This document shows positions 23,772 through 28,981 of a DNA stretch of 28,981 nucleotides, piece after piece (position 1 is the first letter of the stretch; every line of letters begins with the position of its first letter). Position numbers and translations under genes: made by a program. The notes beneath the pieces are model-generated. The model worked only from the letters and a program-made list of their open reading frames with translations. It had not been told where the DNA came from and made no database searches. Origin of the DNA: JBFISM01 sp041608535. Its GTDB lineage: Bacteria; Actinomycetota; Acidimicrobiia; Spongiisociales; UBA5794. The stretch is taken from positions 1 through 28,981 of the forward strand of contig JBFISM010000030.1 in assembly GCA_041608535.1 (NCBI GenBank). The letters run 5' to 3'.

Positions 23772-24641
23772 TCACAGCGCCTCTTCGAAGATCAGGAAGT
23801 TGCTGCTCTCGAATCCGAGAGCGTCGAAGGCGCCGGTGAGCCAGGGAACCGAGGGCACCTTCACCTCGATCCGCTCGGCGCCGAGCTCGGCGGCGAGATC
23901 GATGGCGGACTTGGCCAGCTCGAACGCCTGCTCGGGACCGGTCTCCATCCAACCGATCTCCAGCGTGTCTTGGTCGACACCCGCCATCACCCACCCGGCG
24001 GGCGACATCCACAACGCCTCCGCTCGTGCTGCTCGCAGCAGGTCGTCGACGTGAAGTCTTCGCCACCGCCAGCCGACGGCAACCAGACCGCGACTCGCCC
24101 GACCCAACTCACCGCTCGACCATGCCACATACGCAGCATGCGCCTCCGCGGATACCGCCCGGTTGAGGCGATCGGTCGGTGGCCGGCGGCGTCCTCCGTT
24201 CGACTTGGTCACCGGCGCTCTGGCAACGACGGTGCGGTGCGTCGTCGTCCAGTCGCTCGTGTGGCGCATCCCCAGCTTGGTCACCTGCTCTATCGCCGGA
24301 GTGTTCCAGTCGTCGATGAGCAGGCGCGCAACGTCGGCGCCGCGATCCCTGCCGACCTGTTCCAGATGGCGCAGCAGGGTCGAAGCGATCCCGCGCCGCC
24401 GCCACTCGGGGTGGACTCGCGTGCCGTGGATCCACAGCTCGGCCGGTGACAGCAACGTGCCAGTCGCCATGGCGATCGCAGTGTCGCTGTCGTCGACCGC
24501 AACGACGATCGTGCTTGCGGCATCGGCGAGCCAGCCTTCAAACTCTCTGGCGACGTAGTCGCCCCAATCGAAGGTGTCTTGCGTGAAGTCGGCAATGGCC
24601 GACTTGTCCGCAGCGGTGGCCGGACGCAGCCGATAGGTCAC
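23772..24641 (-). CDS. Tandem GNAT-fold acetyltransferase
   Basis: 289 residues. The N-terminal half (about 1-140) is a canonical GNAT domain: RLRPATAADKSAIADF at the start, then GTRVHPEWRRRGIASTLLRHLE, where Arg81-Gly84-Ala86 form the acetyl-CoA pyrophosphate loop, and WNTPAIEQVTKLGM. After a basic linker (144-160), the second half ends with LAAELGAERIEV and WLTGAFDALGFESSNFLIFEE, the typical last strand and helix of a GNAT, but lacks a clear RxxGxA loop. So the second copy looks catalytically silent. The layout recalls MshD, the tandem-GNAT mycothiol synthase, but family motifs that would prove this are not evident. The GTG at 24641 is preceded by TAACCT ending 6 nt upstream. It converges on the phosphofructokinase gene with a 10-nt gap. 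Confidence 0.82.
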   Translation of the reverse strand: MTYRLRPATAADKSAIADFTQDTFDWGDYVAREFEGWLADAASTIVVAVDDSDTAIAMATGTLLSPAELWIHGTRVHPEWRRRGIASTLLRHLEQVGRDRGADVARLLIDDWNTPAIEQVTKLGMRHTSDWTTTHRTVVARAPVTKSNGGRRRPPTDRLNRAVSAEAHAAYVAWSSGELGRASRGLVAVGWRWRRLHVDDLLRAARAEALWMSPAGWVMAGVDQDTLEIGWMETGPEQAFELAKSAIDLAAELGAERIEVKVPSVPWLTGAFDALGFESSNFLIFEEAL

Positions 24642-24647
24642 GCTGTC

Positions 24648-24653
24648 AGGTTA
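24648..24653 (-). promoter_or_regulatory. Putative leaderless promoter -10 for the tandem-GNAT gene
   Basis: On the minus strand TAACCT ends 6 nt before the GTG at 24641. No ribosome binding site is present. Confidence 0.5.
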
Positions 24654-24729
24654 CGCACCGGCGGTAGTGGGCCCAGACCCCGTGCCTTGAGGTCTGCGTC
24701 TGCAGGCGCAGCTGTATGTCGCCTCGTCC

Positions 24730-24745
24730 ATCGCCTCGAGGCGAT
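24730..24745. other. 16-bp perfect palindrome after the 2-oxoacid dehydrogenase gene
   Basis: ATCGCCTCGAGGCGAT reads the same on both strands and lies 7 nt beyond the stop of the E1 gene. As RNA it forms a 6-bp stem with a TCGA loop, possibly a transcript end. An operator for the GNAT gene is less likely, as it is about 90 bp upstream of that start. Confidence 0.4.
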
Positions 24746-24752
24746 CCGGAAG

Positions 24753-26789
24753 CTAGTACCTGGCGAGTGCTCTGGCGCGTTCGACGATGCCTTCCTTGGA
24801 CGGCATCACCTGGGATTCGAGCGATTGGGCGAAGGGGAATGTGGGGACGCCGTACGTCGCATATCTCTCCACCGGAGCATCCAGCCAATCGAGTGCCTTC
24901 GATGCGATCTGGGCGGCGATCTCGGCACCCAGTCCCCCGAACTCGTTGTCCTCGTGGACGATGAGCACCTTGCCATTGCGGTGGATGCCGGCTTCGATCG
25001 TTGGCCAGTCGAGCGGCTTGAGCGACCGCAGATCGATGACGTGGGCTTCGATGCCCTCTGCGGCGAGCTCATCGGCTGCCTGCACGGCGAAGTGGGCCAT
25101 GGTTCCGTAGGCGACGATCGTGACATCGTCGCCGCTTCGTCGTACCGAGGCTCTGCCGATCGGCACCCTCGTGATCTCGTTCGGAAGTGGTCCCTTGGCG
25201 AGGCGGTAGAGCTTTTTGGGCTCGAGCACCATCACCGGATCGGGATCTTCCACTGCCGACCACAGCAAGCCATGAGCGTCGGCCGGAGTCGAGGGAACGA
25301 CGACCTTGAGACCGGGCACGTGGGCGTAGAACGCCTCGATCGACTGGCTGTGATAGAGCGAGCCGTGGATGCCCCCGCCGTAGGGAACTCGGATGGTCAG
25401 TGGGCAGTTCCAACGGCCGTTCGACCGGTACGACACGCGCGCCGCCTCGGAGACGATCTGGTCGAAGGCGGGATGGATGAAGTCGGCGAACTGAATCTCG
25501 GCTATGGGTTTGGCTCCGGCCGCCGCCATTCCGATCCCGACACCAACGATGAGCGATTCGGCAAGCGGTGCGTTGAATGCTCGATTCTTGCCGTAGGTCT
25601 TGGTCAAACCCACCGACGCCTTGAAGACACCGCCCTTGGGATCGGCCACGTCCTCCCCGAAGATGTAAGCGTCGTCGTATTCGCCCAGGATCTGGTGGAG
25701 CGTCGTGTTGATGGCGGTGATCAGGTTGACCGACTCGCCGTCCGGTTCGGGCTCGGGCTCTGTGGCCGGTTCTCCTTCGGTGATCACGTAGCGAAAGACA
25801 CCGCTCGTTGCATCGGTGGGATCTGGCGCAGCCTCCGCTCGCTCGAGAGCCGCTGCGAGGTGCAAGGTGACTTCCTCTTCGAGCAGGTGCTCATCACGCT
25901 CCCCGAGCAGGCGGGACTCTACGAGGTACTGATGCAGGACGATGAGCGGATCGTTGCGTCGCCAGATCTGCACCTCCTCCTCGGTCCGGTATGCCCGGTC
26001 ATCGTCGTCTGAGGTGTGGGCGAAGAATCGGTAGGTCCTGGCTTCGATGAGCGTAGGTCCCTCACCCTGCCGGGCGCGGTCGACGGCAGCGGCCACAGTC
26101 CCGTAGACCTCGAGCACGTCGTTGCCGTTGATGGCGATACCGGGGATGCCGTAGCCCTCTGCGCGACCGGCAACACTGCCGGCGACCTCCTCTTCGATGG
26201 GCACCGAGATGGCATACAAGTTGTTCTCGATCAGGAAGATGATCGGTAGCTTGTGGATTGCAGCGAAGTTCATCGCTTCGTGGAAATCGCCCTCGGAGGT
26301 GGCGCCCTCGCCGGACGACACGTAGACGACGGCGTCGCTTCCCGTGTCCTTCAGCCGGTAGGCGATGCCACACGCGTGGGGGAACTGGGTGGCGATCACC
26401 GAGCCCGCGGTGAACACGTTGAGCTTTGGCTCCGACCAATGACCGGGCATCTGGCGGCCCCCGCTGGCGGGGTCGGTTGCCTTGGCGAGCACGGACAGGA
26501 AGATTTCCTCGGCGGTAGTGCCCAGTGCGAGGTTGTACGCAGCGTCGCGGTAGTAGGGCAGGGACCAGTCCTTGGTCGGGTCGATGGCGGCGGCGGCACC
26601 GACCTGGGCGCCTTCGTGGCCCGCTGCGGACACGATGAACGGCACCCTGCCCTGCCGGTTCAGTGCCCAGAGCCGCTCGTCCAGCTTGCGCGCCAGCAGC
26701 ATGGAGCGATACATGTCGACGACCTGGTCATCTTTGAGGCCAAGGGCCTTGTGGTCCCTGATGTTGTCGATCCCAAGCATGTCGCTCAT
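24753..26789 (-). CDS. Branched-chain 2-oxoacid dehydrogenase E1, fused alpha and beta subunits
   Basis: 678 residues in one frame. Residues 1-~338 are the E1 alpha subunit: AAGHEGAQVGAAAAI, the thiamine-diphosphate motif GEGATSEGDFHEAMNFAA ending in ENNLYAIS (160-195), and the loop YRFFAHTSDDDDRAYR (253-268). An acidic EPEPEPD linker follows (~339-352). Residues ~353-678 are the E1 beta subunit: GEDVADPKGGVFKASVGLTK, NAPLAESLIVGVGIGMAAAG, IQFADFIHPAFDQIVSEAA and the C-terminal EDNEFGGLGAEIAAQI. E1 decarboxylates branched-chain 2-oxoacids and loads the acyl group on the E2 lipoyl domain; E2 and E3 are not in the window. The ATG at 26789 has the strong site GGAAGGAG at its proper distance; the frame open to 27005 is leader. 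Pyruvate or acetoin as substrate is less likely. Confidence 0.92.
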   Translation of the reverse strand: MSDMLGIDNIRDHKALGLKDDQVVDMYRSMLLARKLDERLWALNRQGRVPFIVSAAGHEGAQVGAAAAIDPTKDWSLPYYRDAAYNLALGTTAEEIFLSVLAKATDPASGGRQMPGHWSEPKLNVFTAGSVIATQFPHACGIAYRLKDTGSDAVVYVSSGEGATSEGDFHEAMNFAAIHKLPIIFLIENNLYAISVPIEEEVAGSVAGRAEGYGIPGIAINGNDVLEVYGTVAAAVDRARQGEGPTLIEARTYRFFAHTSDDDDRAYRTEEEVQIWRRNDPLIVLHQYLVESRLLGERDEHLLEEEVTLHLAAALERAEAAPDPTDATSGVFRYVITEGEPATEPEPEPDGESVNLITAINTTLHQILGEYDDAYIFGEDVADPKGGVFKASVGLTKTYGKNRAFNAPLAESLIVGVGIGMAAAGAKPIAEIQFADFIHPAFDQIVSEAARVSYRSNGRWNCPLTIRVPYGGGIHGSLYHSQSIEAFYAHVPGLKVVVPSTPADAHGLLWSAVEDPDPVMVLEPKKLYRLAKGPLPNEITRVPIGRASVRRSGDDVTIVAYGTMAHFAVQAADELAAEGIEAHVIDLRSLKPLDWPTIEAGIHRNGKVLIVHEDNEFGGLGAEIAAQIASKALDWLDAPVERYATYGVPTFPFAQSLESQVMPSKEGIVERARALARY

Positions 26790-26832
26790 GTGCTCCTTCC
26801 CGGCCGCCCGGCCCCCGTCTACGGCAACGAAA

Positions 26833-26855
26833 GAGCCCCGCTGTGGGCGGGGCTC
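26833..26855 (-). terminator. Terminator-like hairpin in the leader of the E1 gene
   Basis: On the minus strand GAGCCCCGC, a 5-nt loop and GCGGGGCTC form a perfect 9-bp stem followed by TTTCGTTG. It stands about 43 nt before the E1 start codon, downstream of a putative promoter at 27041, so it could act as an attenuator. A second perfect stem, TGCGCT/AGCGCA with a 4-nt loop, lies at 26870-26885. Confidence 0.55.
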
Positions 26856-26892
26856 GTGGCTGGCATCGGTGCGCTTCCAAGCGCAAACGTCC

Positions 26893-27033
26893 CTACGATT
26901 TCGAGCAGCTTCCTCGTGATTCGGCGAGGCAAGTGGTCGTTCCTCCGTTTCCGCTGATGGAGACCGATGTGCGTAGGTTGTTGATCGTTGCCTGGTGAAG
27001 CCCATCGGCGGTGAGGCGGCCGATGTGCTCCAC
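26893..27033 (-). CDS. Possible 46-codon leader ORF before the E1 gene
   Basis: A GTG at 27033 stands 7 nt after a minus-strand TACACT, so a leaderless short frame of 46 codons could be translated. It ends at a TAG 7 nt before the first leader hairpin. The product has no recognisable domain and no run of Val, Leu or Ile codons as expected for a classical branched-chain attenuator peptide; it does contain Thr-Thr-Thr-Cys. It may be only a chance frame in an untranslated leader. The 321-nt stretch 26790-27110 holds no other gene. Confidence 0.2.
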   Translation of the reverse strand: MEHIGRLTADGLHQATINNLRTSVSISGNGGTTTCLAESRGSCSKS

Positions 27034-27040
27034 CGCCGTC

Positions 27041-27046
27041 AGTGTA
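27041..27046 (-). promoter_or_regulatory. Putative promoter -10 for the E1 leader transcript
   Basis: TACACT on the minus strand would start transcription near 27033-27034 and give a leader of about 245 nt before the E1 gene. No -35 is evident; the palindrome at 27064-27077 lies at the -35 distance. Confidence 0.4.
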
Positions 27047-27063
27047 ATCGACAGCCGGTTTTC

Positions 27064-27077
27064 GCCGGACGTCCGGC
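27064..27077. promoter_or_regulatory. 14-bp palindrome between divergent promoters
   Basis: GCCGGACGTCCGGC is a perfect palindrome. It covers the -35 region of both the minus-strand promoter at 27041 and the plus-strand promoter at 27099. This is where a repressor or activator dimer shared by the two genes could bind. Confidence 0.4.
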
Positions 27078-27098
27078 ACTCGAACGCCACAACTTGCG

Positions 27099-27104
27099 TA
27101 CCAT
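27099..27104 (+). promoter_or_regulatory. Putative leaderless promoter -10 for the gene at 27111
   Basis: TACCAT ends exactly 6 nt before the ATG at 27111, without a ribosome binding site. Confidence 0.45.
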
Positions 27105-27110
27105 GCAGCC

Positions 27111-27863
27111 ATGATTCGGACCGCATACTTGCGTGTGTATCTCCCCGAGGATCGGTTGCGGCGCTTCCCGGAGCACGCCCGCTCGCCGCGTCAGGTCATG
27201 CGAGTCAACGACGAGTTCATCTTCGTGGAGTCGACGTCGGAGGATGCGTTGCGGGCCGAGTGGCACGACGCAGTGTGGGTGTGTCCCCGTCACCCCCGGC
27301 TGCGCATGATGGAGGGTCTTCTCGCCTTCCGTGATACGCACCCCGGCTCGCCGTTCATGTCCGAGCTCGCCGTTCGCCAAGCACTGCTCGAGTTGGACAA
27401 GATCAAGAGTGACGATCCGGCGGCGCGGTCGCACATCCTCACCGCACCGTGGCACGTGCCGTTGCGCTGGTTTGCGCTGTTCGTTCCCGACGAGCGGGAG
27501 CTGTACTCGAGCCCGCACGGACCGTCGATCCGGTATCGCACCACCGTTGCATTGGCCATGGATCGTATCGCCGACGCCGTTCGCACCCTCGACGACGCGG
27601 GGTTCGACGACACCGTGGTTGGAGACGTGCTCGATCTGGAAGCTTGGATCAGCGACTTCGACGAGGACGCCATGGTCGAGCTGGACTATCACACCGTGGC
27701 CCGGCACTTCGCCGAGGCCGACCTCGTATTCGACGAGTCGGCAGCGGACGTGCAGCGCTCGTTGAATGCACTGCGGGACGAGGACTGGGATGCGGCCGGA
27801 GAAGCGTATTCGGACGTCGCCTCGCGGTGGATGTCAGCTCAGGCTCTCACCTACGTGAACTGA
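27111..27863 (+). CDS. Conserved-looking cytoplasmic protein of unknown function
   Basis: 250 residues, family not recognised. No signal peptide or membrane segment is visible. The N-terminus reads IRTAYLRVYLPEDRL, then a tract with HDAVWVCPRHPRLRMMEGLLAFRD (54-77), which has one His-Ala-Val and one Cys-Pro-Arg-His element. In the middle there is APWHVPLRWFALFVPDERE. The C-terminal third is acidic and helical (YHTVARHFAEADLVFDESAADVQRSL). The sequence looks well folded, with codon use like its neighbours, so it is a real gene. It is divergent from the 2-oxoacid dehydrogenase gene and shares the palindrome region with it. It converges on the small membrane-protein gene. Confidence 0.75.
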   Translation: MIRTAYLRVYLPEDRLRRFPEHARSPRQVMRVNDEFIFVESTSEDALRAEWHDAVWVCPRHPRLRMMEGLLAFRDTHPGSPFMSELAVRQALLELDKIKSDDPAARSHILTAPWHVPLRWFALFVPDERELYSSPHGPSIRYRTTVALAMDRIADAVRTLDDAGFDDTVVGDVLDLEAWISDFDEDAMVELDYHTVARHFAEADLVFDESAADVQRSLNALRDEDWDAAGEAYSDVASRWMSAQALTYVN

Positions 27864-27895
27864 CTTCGTCAATCAGGTTCGTTGCCGGTGGCGAC

Positions 27896-28159
27896 TCAGC
27901 CGGGCTCCGCCGCCGAAGACGCATCTGTGTGCCCTTCACCGGGCACCTCGACGAGCGTCCCCTTTTTCCGGGCGTTCTTCACGACGCTGTCGGCGACCTT
28001 CTCGAGCTTCTCGGAGGGCACCCGTGATGCGAACTTGCTGTGAACGCGCTCCCGCAGCTGCTCTTCGGTGCCGTATTCGAAGTGGCGCTTCGTCTCGTTC
28101 ATCTTGCGTATCGCGAGTGCCAGGGCGATGCCGAGACTGGCCAGAAGCAATAGTCGCAT
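27896..28159 (-). CDS. Small single-pass membrane protein
   Basis: 87 residues, family not recognised. A hydrophobic segment (about 2-17, LLLLASLGIALALAI) forms an uncleaved anchor. It is followed by a strongly charged, helical cytoplasmic-looking part with KMNETKRHFEYGTEEQLRERVHSKFASR and LEKVADSVVKNARKKG, and a short acidic tail. The ATG at 28159 is preceded by GGAGAGCGAGG. Such short anchored helical proteins are common in Actinomycetota. It is divergent from the Usp-like gene, with 199 nt between the two starts. Confidence 0.65.
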   Translation of the reverse strand: MRLLLLASLGIALALAIRKMNETKRHFEYGTEEQLRERVHSKFASRVPSEKLEKVADSVVKNARKKGTLVEVPGEGHTDASSAAEPG

Positions 28160-28270
28160 CCTCGCTCTCCATTCCTCTGGCCTGGGACACTGATGGCGAA
28201 TCTAGCGGTCTCCTGGGCGAGCGAGACCGGCCGGGGCGCCGTGCAGGGACTCGAATGTTCCGTATGCTTG

Positions 28271-28305
28271 GCGACGAGGGCCAGGTGGCGGGACGACCTC
28301 GTCGC
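28271..28305 (+). promoter_or_regulatory. 9-bp stem-loop in the leader of the Usp-like gene
   Basis: GCGACGAGG (28271-28279) and CCTCGTCGC (28297-28305) are exact inverted copies around a 17-nt loop. A possible -10, TATGCT (28263-28268), stands directly before, so the stem could lie at the 5' end of the mRNA, about 54 nt before the start codon. Confidence 0.35.
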
Positions 28306-28358
28306 ACCGGCGGAGCGGCCCGTTTGACCGGAGCCCGCTGGTGCAAGGAGAGAGAGGC

Positions 28359-28829
28359 ATGCGCAAGTTCCTCGTTGTCGCGAACCAGACCCTGGGTGGC
28401 GATGAGCTGAAAGCCGAGCTCGAGCGTCGCATCGCCGAGGGTGATTGCGAATTCCACGTGGTGGTGCCCGTCACGCAGATCGCCCACTACTACAGACCAT
28501 CCACGAGCAGCGCAACATCGGGCACGGCACCGGCCGCTGCGACATCGGCCGGTGCGTTCGCTCCACATGACGAGGCGCGCAAGCAGGCCCGGCACCGGAT
28601 GATGGCACTGGTCGGCGAGATCCGTGATGCCGGCGCCACCGCGGACGGTGAGCTGGGTGATGCGGACCCGATGACGGCCATCCAGAAGGCGCTGGCCGAC
28701 CGGCAGTTCGACGAGATCATCCTGTCCACCTTCCCGCAGGGCATCTCCCGCTGGCTGAAGATGGACCTTCCCAGCAAGGCGGAACGACACTTCGACGGCC
28801 CCGTCACCGCCATCATCTCCAACACCTGA
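28359..28829 (+). CDS. Usp-fold-like protein, unknown function
   Basis: 156 residues. MRKFLVVANQTLGGDELKAEL and EFHVVVPVTQ are the first two strands of a Rossmann-like universal-stress-protein fold. After a flexible Ala/Thr/Ser insert (about 47-70) comes the helix QARHRMMALVGEIRDAGA. The region FDEIILSTFPQGISRWLKMDLPSKAERHFDGPVTAII closes the protein and is highly typical of a subgroup of actinobacterial Usp-like proteins. The usual ATP-binding GxxGx9GS motif is missing, so nucleotide binding is doubtful. The ATG at 28359 follows AAGGAGAGAG; the frame from 28341 starts inside that leader. Confidence 0.8.
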   Translation: MRKFLVVANQTLGGDELKAELERRIAEGDCEFHVVVPVTQIAHYYRPSTSSATSGTAPAAATSAGAFAPHDEARKQARHRMMALVGEIRDAGATADGELGDADPMTAIQKALADRQFDEIILSTFPQGISRWLKMDLPSKAERHFDGPVTAIISNT

Positions 28830-28839
28830 CTCAGAACCC

Positions 28840-28979
28840 GCAAACTGCGTACGGGTTCGCCGAAGGCGAACGTGTGTGGTCGGGTTGCGACGGTGCTCCG
28901 CCGCCGTTTGCTTTGCAAACTGCGTACGGATTCGCCGAAGGCGGACGTGTGTGGTCGGGTTGCGTCGGTGCTCCGCCGC
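28840..28979. repeat. 75-bp tandem repeat, two copies, running to the window edge
   Basis: The 65-bp core at 28840-28904 returns at 28915-28979 with 3 mismatches, giving a period of 75 bp. Each copy opens GCAAACTGCGTACGG and ends GGTGCTCCGCCGC. The first copy holds the hairpin TTCGCC-GAA-GGCGAA; the second has one change in it. The junction forms GTTTGC-TTT-GCAAAC (28906-28920), a perfect stem. The array may continue beyond the window. Confidence 0.8.
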
Positions 28980-28981
28980 AG

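Noticed and set aside
24654..24752. Small gene or RNA between the E1 gene and the GNAT gene
   Set aside because: Only short stems and the 16-bp palindrome are visible. There is no start codon with a plausible frame and no known RNA motif.
27039..27707. Minus-strand frame of 222 codons opposite the gene at 27111
   Set aside because: The plus strand has better composition and a leaderless promoter at the start; the antisense frame has no domain and overlaps the divergent promoter region.

Overview
The window is GC-rich bacterial DNA from one organism, with densely packed, mostly full-length metabolic genes. A DUF3151 protein (a family I know from Actinomycetota), Asp/Thr-rich lipoprotein and membrane-anchor linkers, frequent GTG starts and many apparently leaderless genes (a TANNNT hexamer ending 6-7 nt before the start codon) point to Actinomycetota. 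Acidimicrobiia is my best guess, but no 16S or other lineage marker lies in the window. I see no tRNA, rRNA, CRISPR array, transposase or phage gene.

Layout. 1-919 (minus): the 5' part of a Kup-type potassium transporter gene, cut by the window edge, and a small membrane-anchored protein. 981-3323 (plus): a folate/pterin cluster with a pteridine-reductase-like SDR, FolB and a FolK-FolE fusion. 3353-4372: moaA. 4433-5302: an unknown membrane-anchored protein. 5315-6577 (minus): a DUF445/YjiN protein. 6628-7347: a degenerate methyltransferase-like protein. 7397-7651 (minus): a stand-alone Nfu N-terminal-domain protein. 7691-13035 (plus): hydantoinase/oxoprolinase subunits HyuA and HyuB, a macro-domain protein and an MFS exporter. 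13258-17656 (plus): a complete AapJQMP-type polar amino-acid ABC operon. 17657-18344: a gene-free stretch with strong inverted repeats and an array of ~70-bp repeats. 18345-22130 (plus): the three-subunit glycolate oxidase operon glcDEF. 22170-23761 (plus): DUF3151 protein and a phosphofructokinase with pyrophosphate-type active-site residues. 23772-26789 (minus): a tandem-GNAT protein and a fused alpha/beta E1 of a branched-chain 2-oxoacid dehydrogenase. 26790-27110: a regulatory-looking divergent region with a leader, a terminator-like hairpin and a palindrome. 27111-28829: an unknown protein, a small membrane protein and a Usp-fold-like protein. 28840-28981: the start of a 75-bp tandem repeat that runs to the window edge.

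How the genes work together. The folate block carries three consecutive chemical steps from GTP (FolE, FolB, FolK) plus a pterin reductase. The aap operon imports amino acids, and the 2-oxoacid dehydrogenase would oxidise the keto acids from branched-chain ones. GlcDEF oxidises glycolate to glyoxylate at the membrane. The phosphofructokinase links to glycolysis or gluconeogenesis through PPi.

Most of the window is ordinary core metabolism. The points that deserve a second look are the two repeat arrays, the FolK-FolE fusion, the leader and terminator-like hairpin before the 2-oxoacid dehydrogenase gene, and the high share of leaderless starts. I found no convincing new multi-gene system.
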